A stretch of 64,000 nt of DNA, taken from SHZL01 sp963708905. Lineage in GTDB: Bacteria > Pseudomonadota > Gammaproteobacteria > Xanthomonadales > SZUA-36. Location: positions 1 to 64,000 of the forward strand of contig CAVPUV010000012.1 in NCBI GenBank assembly GCA_963708905.1. Reading direction: 5' to 3'. Within the stretch, counting starts at the first letter, position 1. Every line of letters starts with the position of its first letter. This document shows, piece by piece, positions 50,755 to 58,683 of the stretch. Position numbers and translations under genes: made by a program. The notes beneath the pieces were generated by a model. It had not been told where the DNA came from and made no database searches. It worked only from the letters and a program-made list of their open reading frames with translations.

Positions 50755-53700
50755 GGGCACACAGGTGACATTGCGTTCTGTGGGCTTAGGTTCGACTATA
50801 TGGAGACAGGACGGCAAAACCCGTGAGATTGCTTCCCGTTCGTCTTCTCTTGTATCGCTCCGCAGCCGCCGATATGCCTCTGATGCCATCCACGTCGTCA
50901 CGATTTTCTGGAATGGAACGTCGTTCATGAAACGCACGAAGATCTCTTCATTCTGATCCATGCGCTCTACAAAGAGCTGCTCCAGGAGGTTTCGGAACAC
51001 CAGTTCAAATTTGTCACCGGGATTCACGAAGGCCGCCTGCCGCAGTCCATCGTCGGCCATTGCCGCCTGGACGATCTGGTCGAAAAAAAGCTGATCGGCC
51101 TGGTTGAAGTCTGTCCCGAAGCGCTCGTTCACAACGTCGATTAACTGTGAGAGTGGCACAGGTTGCGGCCTCACCAGACCGCTGCCCACTTCGGTGGGAC
51201 CATCGAGCCGCCGCGCATCACCTTCCCGCAGCGAGATCGAGCCCTCGCTGATCATTTGCAGGCGGTAGTATTCCAGCTTCACCTCGTCGTCGAATTGGTA
51301 GGCCGGGCCGCTTTTACGTCGCGGCAGTTTCGCTGCAAGATGGCGGAGAAATACGTACAGCCGTTCGAGGTCCGAGTCCTGGTAAGGGATCACCTGACTC
51401 AGGAATCCATAAAGGTTTCGATACGCCTGTACCTTGCCGCGCCAGAGCTCGGCTTCTTGCTCGTCATCCTTCTGGCGCACCATGAAGCGCGAAACCGGCG
51501 GGTCGAGTGCCGCGTTCATGGCCTGATGGTCCAGCGCATTCTGCCGCTGCTTCGGCTTGAAGTACACGGCGCAGAATCGCTCAACTTCCTCATCCAGATA
51601 GATTCCACTCGCATCGAGTTCACCCCTGATCGCGTACATGCGAGCGGGATCGACTTCTTCGCCCATCTCCGCGCCCTCGTAGTAGACCTTGAACGCGTCG
51701 CGGATCTCTTCGCGGTCGTTGATGAAGTCCAGAACGAATGTGTCTTCCTTGAGCGGATGAGTCCGGTTCAAGCGCGACAGCGTCTGCACGGCCTGTATGC
51801 CCGCGAGCCGCTTGTCCACGAACATGCTGTGCAGCAAGGGCTGATCGAAGCCTGTTTGGTACTTCTCCGCGACCAGTAGCACCTGGTACTCGGTGGTCGC
51901 AAACTTCTCGGGCAGTTCCTTCTCCCGTATGCCCTGGTTCATACCCACTTCGGTGTAGGTCGCGCTCGGGAGCTTGTCGTCCTGCACCGTGCCGGAAAAG
52001 GCAACCAGCGTCTTGATGGCATAGCCTTTCTCCTGGATGTAGCGGTCGAAGCCCTGCTTATAGCGCACAGCTTCCAGCCGCGAGCCGGTGACCACCATTG
52101 CTTTGGCCCGCCCGCCGATCTTGTGCCGGGTCACGGCCTGGAAGTGCTCGACCATGACCTCGGTTTTCTGTGCAATGTTGTGCGGGTGCAGTTTCATGAA
52201 ACGCGCCAGCGCCTGTGCTGCCTTCTTGCGCTCGACGTTGGGATCGTCCTCGCAGGCCTTCAGCAGCTTGAAGTAGGTGGCATATGTTGTGTAGTGCTTC
52301 AGTACGTCGAGAATGAACTCCTCCTCGATCGCCTGCCGCATGGTGTAGCGATGCGCGGGCTGCCCATCGCGGCCAAATACGGCGAGCGTTTTGTGCTTGG
52401 GTGTGGCCGTAAAGGCGAAGAAGCTCAGATTCGCCTGCCGCCCGCGCTTGGCCATGCTGCGGAACAGCTCCTCCATGTCGTCGCGCCCCTCGTCGGCCGC
52501 GCGTTTCTTCGCTTCGTCCCGCAGTCCCTCGCCGCCGAGCACTTCCTTGAGGTCGGTTGCCGTCTCGCCCCCCTGCGAACTATGGGCCTCGTCGATGATG
52601 ACGGCACAACGCCGGGTGGTCAGCGTGCCAGTGCCGCTTGTCCCGCGCTCCTCAGCCAGCTTGAGCAACTGGCGCGAAACGAACGGGAACTTCTGCATCG
52701 TCGTAATGATCACCGGCACTGCATTCCCGAGCGCCTCAGCGAGTTGCCGTGAGCTTTTATCGATCCGCTGCACGACGCCGCGCTTGTGCTCGAACTGGTA
52801 AATGGTGTCCTGAAGCTGCTGGTCGAGCACCACCCGGTCAGTCACCACGATCACGCTGTCGAAGACCCGCTGGTCGGCCGCGTCGTGCAGAGACGCGAGC
52901 CGATGCGCCAGCCATCCGATCGTGTTGCTCTTGCCGCTGCCGGCCGAGTGCTCGACCAGGTAGTTGTGCCCCACGCCCTCATTGCGCGCGGCTTCCACCA
53001 GCAGGCGCACCGCCTGAAGCTGGTGGTAGCGAGGAAAAATCATCGACTCGGTCTTGACCTTGCGGCCCTGGTCGTCGCGCTTCTCGTCGATCTGCAGGTG
53101 GATGAAGCGTGCCAGGAGGTCGAGCAGGCTGTCGCTCTGCAGTACCTCTTCCCATAGGTAGGCCGTGCGGTAGCTCCGCCCGGCCGGATCGGGTGGGTTG
53201 CCAGCGCCGCCGTCGCTCCCCTTGTTGAACGGAAGAAAGCGCGTCGCCGAACCCGCCAGGCGGGTGGTCATCAGCACCACCTCGGTATCCACTGCGAAGT
53301 GCACCAGTGTGCGGCGCTTGTACTCGAAGATCGGCTCGCGCGGATCGCGGTCCTGCTTGTATTGTCTGCGCGCTTCCTCAACCCGCTGACCCGTGAGCGG
53401 GTTCTTCAGCTCCACCGTGGCCACGGGGATGCCGTTCAGGCTCAGTGTCACATCAAGAGACTTCTCCGAGCGCGGCGAAAAGTGAAGCTGCCGGGTCAAC
53501 CCCAGGCGGTTCTGGGCGTAACGGGCTTCCAACTCCGGATTGAGCTCGTGTGCGGCCTTGAAGTACGCCGCGCGGAGCGGCCGCCCGTAGCACTTGAACC
53601 CGTGGCGCAGCGTTGCGAGCGCGCCGTTCTGGTCCATCCACTTGCACAGGTCGCCGAGGATCTGCTCGCCGGTCTTGTCCCCGTGCAGCGCCTCCAGCTT

Positions 53701-53868
53701 GTCCCATTCCTTCGTCTGCGTCTCGCGGATGAAGGCGAGCACCGTCTCGGGGAAGATGGCGCGCTCGCGGTCGAAACCCTCGCGAGCAACCTGTACGTAC
53801 CCGTTTTGCAGGAGGTGCGACTCGATGACGGTCTCGAAGGCGGCTTCGGTGTGGCGTTGGGCGCTCAT
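50323..53868 (-). CDS. hsdR: Type I restriction subunit HsdR fused to a LexA/UmuD-like S24 domain
   Basis: 1181 residues from ATG 53868, which overlaps the previous stop as ATGA. The first ~1000 residues are a normal HsdR: nuclease site SLDVTLSLNGIPVATVELKN, Walker A VEHSAGSGKSNTIGWLAHRL, IIDEAHSSQGG, FFAFTATPKHK and QTLSRLNRTHPLKEDTFVLD. From residue ~1037 a LexA-type S24 domain follows: VPLIPLQAAAGAFSD carries an Ala-Gly bond (1046-1047), VVGKSMEPLVPDGSFCLF a Ser (1084), and GARYTVKRYESE a Lys (1129). All three elements required for self-cleavage in LexA and UmuD are therefore present. Most HsdR proteins lack this domain. Function as an SOS-dependent switch is inferred. Confidence 0.9.
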   Translation of the reverse strand: MSAQRHTEAAFETVIESHLLQNGYVQVAREGFDRERAIFPETVLAFIRETQTKEWDKLEALHGDKTGEQILGDLCKWMDQNGALATLRHGFKCYGRPLRAAYFKAAHELNPELEARYAQNRLGLTRQLHFSPRSEKSLDVTLSLNGIPVATVELKNPLTGQRVEEARRQYKQDRDPREPIFEYKRRTLVHFAVDTEVVLMTTRLAGSATRFLPFNKGSDGGAGNPPDPAGRSYRTAYLWEEVLQSDSLLDLLARFIHLQIDEKRDDQGRKVKTESMIFPRYHQLQAVRLLVEAARNEGVGHNYLVEHSAGSGKSNTIGWLAHRLASLHDAADQRVFDSVIVVTDRVVLDQQLQDTIYQFEHKRGVVQRIDKSSRQLAEALGNAVPVIITTMQKFPFVSRQLLKLAEERGTSGTGTLTTRRCAVIIDEAHSSQGGETATDLKEVLGGEGLRDEAKKRAADEGRDDMEELFRSMAKRGRQANLSFFAFTATPKHKTLAVFGRDGQPAHRYTMRQAIEEEFILDVLKHYTTYATYFKLLKACEDDPNVERKKAAQALARFMKLHPHNIAQKTEVMVEHFQAVTRHKIGGRAKAMVVTGSRLEAVRYKQGFDRYIQEKGYAIKTLVAFSGTVQDDKLPSATYTEVGMNQGIREKELPEKFATTEYQVLLVAEKYQTGFDQPLLHSMFVDKRLAGIQAVQTLSRLNRTHPLKEDTFVLDFINDREEIRDAFKVYYEGAEMGEEVDPARMYAIRGELDASGIYLDEEVERFCAVYFKPKQRQNALDHQAMNAALDPPVSRFMVRQKDDEQEAELWRGKVQAYRNLYGFLSQVIPYQDSDLERLYVFLRHLAAKLPRRKSGPAYQFDDEVKLEYYRLQMISEGSISLREGDARRLDGPTEVGSGLVRPQPVPLSQLIDVVNERFGTDFNQADQLFFDQIVQAAMADDGLRQAAFVNPGDKFELVFRNLLEQLFVERMDQNEEIFVRFMNDVPFQKIVTTWMASEAYRRLRSDTREDEREAISRVLPSCLHIVEPKPTERNVTCVPLIPLQAAAGAFSDPQNVEDDGWEWVAVDTRHRLRPGLFVAQVVGKSMEPLVPDGSFCLFAAPVTGTRQGKTLLVQLRDVNDPETGARYTVKRYESEKVQDGSSWRHRTITLKPINPAFKPIIFSGSDQGELQVVAELIEVFSA

Positions 53869-55316
53869 TCCGTCTCTACTTTCCATCGACCGCCCTTATC
53901 GGGCCCGATGCGCCGGAGAAGCCCTTGCTCTTGCAGCTTGCGCAGGTGGTACTTCACGCCGTCGGACGTAATTCCCAACGCCTCCGCAAGCTGCCGGCGG
54001 GTGACGCCAGGGTCTTCTGAGATGAGGGCGAGGATTTTCTGGGTAGTTTTCTGGGTAGTTTTCTGGGTAGTTTTTGGCGCGCTTTCGTCAACGGCCAAGT
54101 CGTCGGGCCCCAGCTTCTTCCGCCGGACCGTCGCCACGAAGAGAGCGCCGTCCCGGTCGTCCCGAAAATCGATGTCGGGCCAGGCCTCGATCGCCCGCGG
54201 CACGCCCGAGCCGAGACCTCGGTACGGCAATAAGCCTTTGGCGACGTAGCTCGCCAGGATGGGATTGCGAAGGTTCGAGTTGCCGGCGCGGATGTTCTCG
54301 ACCGTGAGGTTGTTCGGCAGCGTGCCGGGGCTGGTGATCTCTATGCGGTCGTCGAAGATGAACAGGCGGATCGGCGCGCTGATCAGGTAGTCCCGGTGGA
54401 CCAACGCGTTGACCAGTAGCTCCTCGAAGACGACCGGCGGGATCTCGGGCACGCCCGGGCTGTTGACGCCGCGCCCCGCCTGCACCTTGCGCAGGTTGCG
54501 CAGCACGAAGGCGAGCGCATCGTCGAAGACGCGGCGCAGCGAGCCACCGAAGTCTTCGGTGTCGTCGTAGCGCGTCGTGTGAATGTCATTGCCTGGATAC
54601 TTCACCGCCTTGACGACGAACTGCGGCTTGAAGCGATCGGGCTGCTCTCCGAAGAGCAACAGGCCCGCGAGGTTGAGCGTACCCCCACCGGTGGCCAGAT
54701 TCATGTTCTGCAGAAGCTGCAATCGGCCTGCTTGACGAGACGGAAGCCGCTGGCCGTAGGTGTCGCGCAGGAAGTCGCGAAAGCGTAGCTCGTCGAGCGC
54801 ATCGAGGCCCGCTCGTGTGGGCAGCTCGTCGGCATGAAACTGATCGGTGATCTGGAAGAGCCGGCGCAGCTCTTCCTTGGAGTTGACGCGACGCTTGTCC
54901 GCACCGGCCTTCAGCCAGATGACGCCGTTCTTGTCGAAGTAGGGCTTGTCGAGCCCCTTGGGAACCGTGAGCACGATGACGACGCGGCCCTTCGCGAGGG
55001 CAACGTTCTTCGTGTGCACCGTGAGCGGACTGCGCACGGCGTGGCTTGCGGTGTTGGCGATGAGCTGGTTGAGCCGCGTGACATCATCGGCCGACAAGCC
55101 CGGCGTCGTCCCATCATCATCGACGCCAAGGAAGAGGGTTCCGCCTTCGGCGTTGGCGAAGGCAACCATCTCGGCAGCGAGCCCATTGGAGTTGGTCACG
55201 TTGCGCTTGAACTGGCGCGTGCTGTCCTCTCCAAGAGCGATCTCGGCAAGCAGTGCCCGTGCTTCCGCCTTTTTCGGGGCGGCTTTCGCGGCCTTCTTGC
55301 TGACGCGCTTCGTCAT
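53865..55316 (-). CDS. AlbA_2 (Schlafen-type) DNA-binding/ATP-binding protein
   Basis: A 483-residue protein. Residues ~25-150 form an AlbA_2/Schlafen domain (EDSTRQFKRNVTNSNGLAAE, FANAEGGTLFLGVDDDG). Residues ~270-390 look like the HATPase_c_4 domain that often follows it (FEELLVNALVHRDYLISAPI, GLGSGVPRAIEAW). The C-terminus is a winged helix-turn-helix (DPGVTRRQLAEALGITSDGV). Before it lies a Thr-Thr-Gln-Lys repeat from a 12-bp tandem repeat at 54037-54077. Such proteins are often regulators or defence accessories. It is coupled by ATGA overlaps both to the preceding hsdR remnant and to hsdR. Confidence 0.85.
   Translation of the reverse strand: MTKRVSKKAAKAAPKKAEARALLAEIALGEDSTRQFKRNVTNSNGLAAEMVAFANAEGGTLFLGVDDDGTTPGLSADDVTRLNQLIANTASHAVRSPLTVHTKNVALAKGRVVIVLTVPKGLDKPYFDKNGVIWLKAGADKRRVNSKEELRRLFQITDQFHADELPTRAGLDALDELRFRDFLRDTYGQRLPSRQAGRLQLLQNMNLATGGGTLNLAGLLLFGEQPDRFKPQFVVKAVKYPGNDIHTTRYDDTEDFGGSLRRVFDDALAFVLRNLRKVQAGRGVNSPGVPEIPPVVFEELLVNALVHRDYLISAPIRLFIFDDRIEITSPGTLPNNLTVENIRAGNSNLRNPILASYVAKGLLPYRGLGSGVPRAIEAWPDIDFRDDRDGALFVATVRRKKLGPDDLAVDESAPKTTQKTTQKTTQKILALISEDPGVTRRQLAEALGITSDGVKYHLRKLQEQGLLRRIGPDKGGRWKVETE
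54037..54077. repeat. 12-bp tandem repeat inside the AlbA_2 gene
   Basis: TTTTCTGGGTAG is repeated just over three times and encodes (KTTQ)n in the minus-strand frame. Because the unit is a multiple of three, slippage would change the linker length without breaking the frame. Confidence 0.8.
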
Positions 55317-55408
55317 CGATCCCGCCTCCCGCGCAATAGCGAGCCGTACCGGAGGAGGCGCGCTTCGATGACGGTCTCGAAGGCGGCTTCGGAGTGGCGC
55401 TCAGGCAT
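55313..55408 (-). pseudogene. 31-codon remnant of an hsdR 5' end
   Basis: Starting at ATG 55408 and ending at TGA 55313, the frame reads MPERHSEAAFETVIEARLLR and continues to GRRDR. The first 20 residues match the start of hsdR (MSAQRHTEAAFETVIESHLL), at DNA level too (GATGACGGTCTCGAAGGCGG is shared). It overlaps the vsr end by eight bases and the AlbA_2 start as ATGA. It is best explained as the old hsdR start left behind when the AlbA_2 gene and a new hsdR joined the operon. Confidence 0.8.
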
Positions 55409-55844
55409 CACGTGACCTTCGGCGACACGCCTGAACGATCCGCTTCACGACCCTGTGTTCCGCTGGCAGGCACTCGTGTTCCCACACCCGGAAGACTCTC
55501 CACCCTGCGACTCTGATCCTCGAAGTCTGGCGGCGATCTCGTTCCTTGTTCTCCGCGAGCTTCGGCAACCAATACTCTCGATTGGTCTTCGGGACAGTGG
55601 CGTGCTTCGGGCAACCATGCCAGAAGCAACCATCGATGAAGACCGCTACCCGCGCTCGCGGGAACACGACATCGACGGCGACGCCCTCAACGCGGCGATG
55701 CAGACGGAAACGCAGCCCCTCAGCGTGAAGCGCAGAACGGAACGTGCGCTCTGCGGCCGAGTGCTTGCTTCCGACTCTCCTCATGAGCTCGGAGCGAGTT
55801 AGCGGATGGGCGCGGGCGACGCCGACTTTCGCCTCCCGCTTCAC
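55401..55844 (-). CDS. vsr: Vsr-type (very short patch) DNA endonuclease
   Basis: A 147-residue nuclease. The Vsr core is clear: SELMRRVGSKHSAAERTFRS, GLRFRLHRRVEGVAVDVVFP with the catalytic Asp, AVFIDGCFWHGCPKHATVPK with the zinc-site residues and NREYWLPKLAENKERDRR. In the classical case Vsr nicks at T:G mismatches made by deamination of 5-methylcytosine. That fits the cytosine methylase two genes upstream. The start overlaps the ATPase stop as ATGA. Confidence 0.93.
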   Translation of the reverse strand: MKREAKVGVARAHPLTRSELMRRVGSKHSAAERTFRSALHAEGLRFRLHRRVEGVAVDVVFPRARVAVFIDGCFWHGCPKHATVPKTNREYWLPKLAENKERDRRQTSRIRVAGWRVFRVWEHECLPAEHRVVKRIVQACRRRSRDA

Positions 55845-57574
55845 TTCTTTCTCCTGCGGAACTTCTTCCCACTGCTGCTTTCCGGCTTCTTCGGCGCAGA
55901 TTCCTCCGCCCGACTGGTCAGGAGCGTCTTGATTCTTCCCTTGATGTTCTCGCGCACCGTCCGCAGGCGCCCTTTAGCCGCATCCGTCAGCAATGCGGTA
56001 TGTGCGACCGCGTCTCTCATCGGCTTGAATTCGGTCGCGTCTCGGACAAGGGCGGCATCCTTCTGTCTGTCTTTCGGCTTGTCGACGAGATTGGCGAGGT
56101 CGTCCATGGATAAATAACTCAGTTCGTTCTGGTTCCGGCGTATGTCGATGCTGATATTGCCCTTATTCTTGTTCTCGACCTCGCGGTTCTTCCACTTGTC
56201 CGCCTCCTTCTTCGCCTCTTTCGAAAGCGGTATGGTGCGGTCCGTGATGTATCTCCGAACGAGGTTCTCCGAGATGAAACACTCCGCATAGGACTCGAAA
56301 TTGAAGGCGGCATCAGCGCTCAGGTCGGCCGCCCATGCTTCGACCTGCTTCGCATCCTCGGTTCTTTCCGCTGGCTCGAATTCCTTGACGACGGCATTGA
56401 ATAGGCCCTCGGAAGCTCGCTGTGTTTTCGAGATGTTCTCGTTCTCAGGATCGCCATCCTCCCGATGCTTGCGTCGCCAGACGTCCCAGTCCTCGACGAC
56501 CTTCAAGAGCAGCTTCCGCAACTCGACGAGAATGGCTTCGAACTTCGGATCGTCCGCCACGATCCCTTCACGGCTACTGGTGAACCTGTCCCTTTCATCA
56601 TCGAGTGCGTCGAAATGGATCTGTCCGTACAGGTAGTTTTCCACGAGCCGGGCCGTAGGAACGTGCTTCAAGATGTCTCGTTCTCTCAATCGGCCATTCA
56701 CGAAGAGGTCGACGCCTACACGCTCTTCGGTTGTCAGAACCTTCAAATCCCGAGGTAACTTTACGGATCCAAGGAATCCTTTCGCATCTCGGAGCGACAT
56801 AACCTTCGACTCGTGCTTGTCGGATTCGCCGGCGAACGCCTCCTCCAAGCTGGTTACGAATGGATCGTCGTATTGACCGACCTTCCAGAGGAACTCCGTC
56901 TTCTCCACCAATGGCTTCAGGTCGTCGTGGGTCACCTCGGTCTCGTCCAGGAAGATTCTGAACTCCTGGTCCAATAGTGAGAAACGGAAGTACAAGGCGA
57001 TCATCTTCCGTAGGAACTTAAAACTACGCTTGACGCCATCCTTGAGTCCTTCGAAGTGGATGATGGTACCGTGCTCGTGGTCTTCGATGTATGGGGAGAA
57101 ATGCGACTCATCGGCTTGACCGAGACGATACTGTTGCGGCGTCAAGTCTTCCGTGATGGCGGTGTCGAGTTCGGAGTTATCGATCGCCCCACCCACATAC
57201 GAGCCACCTTTCACCTTGGACAGGACGCTGATGCGCGTGGCGCAGGACAGCAGTGCGAGCTTGCCGATCCCCTTTCGTCCGATGTACGGACGCCCGCTCG
57301 GCGACTTGCTCGTACCATCCTTCCTTTTCGAATAGCCGATCTTCAGGAACCTATTCTGGAAGTCATCGGCCGTCATTCCCACACCGTCATCTTTGATCCA
57401 TAATCCATCCCTCTGCGGGTTCAGGTAGATGCGAACATTGCGGGCATCGGCATCCCAGGCATTCGAGATCGCCTCGCCGAGAACGGTCGCGAAGCTCCGA
57501 TACAATTGCCGTCCCAGATGGTTCAGGACGCTCAGCGATATCTCGAACGAGAACGGTGAATCGGGGTTGGTCAT
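55841..57574 (-). CDS. GHKL (MORC/MutL-like) ATPase of a restriction system
   Basis: A 577-residue protein with an N-terminal Hsp90/MutL-type ATPase domain: motif N ATVLGEAISNAWDADARNVR, WIKDDGVGM (DxGxG), GRPYIGRKGIGKLALLSCAT, and a later TIIHFEG. The middle resembles the S5-fold transducer, and the C-terminus is a basic tail (SSGKKFRRRKK). MORC/MutL-like ATPases of this sort have been described next to DNA cytosine methylases, Vsr-like nucleases and helicases in bacteria and are thought to remodel or sense DNA. The gene overlaps both dcm and vsr by four bases. Confidence 0.85.
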   Translation of the reverse strand: MTNPDSPFSFEISLSVLNHLGRQLYRSFATVLGEAISNAWDADARNVRIYLNPQRDGLWIKDDGVGMTADDFQNRFLKIGYSKRKDGTSKSPSGRPYIGRKGIGKLALLSCATRISVLSKVKGGSYVGGAIDNSELDTAITEDLTPQQYRLGQADESHFSPYIEDHEHGTIIHFEGLKDGVKRSFKFLRKMIALYFRFSLLDQEFRIFLDETEVTHDDLKPLVEKTEFLWKVGQYDDPFVTSLEEAFAGESDKHESKVMSLRDAKGFLGSVKLPRDLKVLTTEERVGVDLFVNGRLRERDILKHVPTARLVENYLYGQIHFDALDDERDRFTSSREGIVADDPKFEAILVELRKLLLKVVEDWDVWRRKHREDGDPENENISKTQRASEGLFNAVVKEFEPAERTEDAKQVEAWAADLSADAAFNFESYAECFISENLVRRYITDRTIPLSKEAKKEADKWKNREVENKNKGNISIDIRRNQNELSYLSMDDLANLVDKPKDRQKDAALVRDATEFKPMRDAVAHTALLTDAAKGRLRTVRENIKGRIKTLLTSRAEESAPKKPESSSGKKFRRRKK

Positions 57575-58683
57575 ATGCGTACTCTCTTCGTACTGGCTAC
57601 AGCCTCGACATGCGAGAGGAGCGTTTCTCCAAGAGCCTTCGCGAGCTTGGGGGGAACTGCGTTCCCGACCATCCGACCGACCGCCTTCCGATTGAGTCTC
57701 TTGTCACGCGGCCAGAACTCGTATGCAGGAGGGAAGCTCTGAAGCAGCGCTGCCTCCCGGAGCGTGATCGCACGATCCTGCTCGGGGTGGCCGAAGCGAC
57801 CGTTGCCAATGCCCGTGCAAAGGGTCGTCATCGTCGGTCCGGGCCTGTCCCACCACATGCGTCCGTATATGGACCCGTAGGTCTTGCCCGTGTCCTTCCG
57901 ATGGCATGGCAGAACGAGGTCCTCGGGCCAGTGCTTCCGCGTGCCACCGTCGTGAGGCGTCGCGCGAATCCGTTCTAGATTCGTCGAAGAAAGCATCGAT
58001 GCCACGTGGAGAGGATCATCGGGATCTTCCTCTCCGGAGGCAAGCGGGCGAAGATCGCCGATGGCCTGTAGGACGGTCTTCCATCCCGACGAATCACGAT
58101 AGCGACCTTCAGGTATCGTGACCTCGCCGAACCGAGACGCCAACAAGACGAGGCGCCGGCGGGACTGCGGCACACCGTACTCTTCGCAGTGGACGAGTTT
58201 CCAAGCCACACTGTAGCCGCATGCCTCCAACGTATTCACGAAACGGAGGTATACGTCGCTGCCGCGCTCCGCCAGCTCCGGGACGTTCTCCATGGTCACT
58301 AGCTCGGGGAGGATCCCCCGGACGAAACGGCCGAAGTAGTCCAACAGGTTCCAATCCTCGTGCATTCCGCTACCGTTAGTGAGCTTTGAGAATGGCTGGC
58401 ACGGTGCACAGCCGGCGAGCAGTCGGATCGATCCCGACCGGAACAGCTTCGAAATACTCGGGGAATACTTCGCCGCGACGTCCCAGCAGAGAAACTGCGC
58501 ACCGGGATTGTTCGTACAGTACGCGTAGGCTGCCTGCTCGTCGATGTCGATCCCGGCCTCGACTCGGATCCCCGCTCTCATCAGCCCATGGGTCAATCCA
58601 CCAGCGCCGCAGAACAAATCAACGGCGCTTATAGGACTGTTCCGTACGCGTTCGATGAGATTGTTACGGATGGCGTGCTTCAT
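57571..58683 (-). CDS. dcm: DNA cytosine-5 methyltransferase
   Basis: A 370-residue C5 methylase. Motif I is SAVDLFCGAGGLTHGLMRAG, motif IV with the catalytic Cys is AGCAPCQPFSKLTNGSG, motif VI is VTMENVPELAERGSDVYLRF, motif VIII is QSRRRLVLLASRFGE and motifs IX-X are ITLREAALLQSFPPAYEFW and GNAVPPKLAKALG. The target-recognition region is short. Target sequence is unknown. It is joined to hsdS and to the GHKL ATPase by ATGA overlaps, so this C5 methylase lies inside a type I operon. Confidence 0.95.
   Translation of the reverse strand: MKHAIRNNLIERVRNSPISAVDLFCGAGGLTHGLMRAGIRVEAGIDIDEQAAYAYCTNNPGAQFLCWDVAAKYSPSISKLFRSGSIRLLAGCAPCQPFSKLTNGSGMHEDWNLLDYFGRFVRGILPELVTMENVPELAERGSDVYLRFVNTLEACGYSVAWKLVHCEEYGVPQSRRRLVLLASRFGEVTIPEGRYRDSSGWKTVLQAIGDLRPLASGEEDPDDPLHVASMLSSTNLERIRATPHDGGTRKHWPEDLVLPCHRKDTGKTYGSIYGRMWWDRPGPTMTTLCTGIGNGRFGHPEQDRAITLREAALLQSFPPAYEFWPRDKRLNRKAVGRMVGNAVPPKLAKALGETLLSHVEAVASTKRVRI

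Noticed and set aside
53299..54249. A plus-strand gene across the hsdR/AlbA_2 junction
   Set aside because: It is antisense to two genes with clear domains joined by an ATGA overlap, and its composition is typical of a shadow frame.
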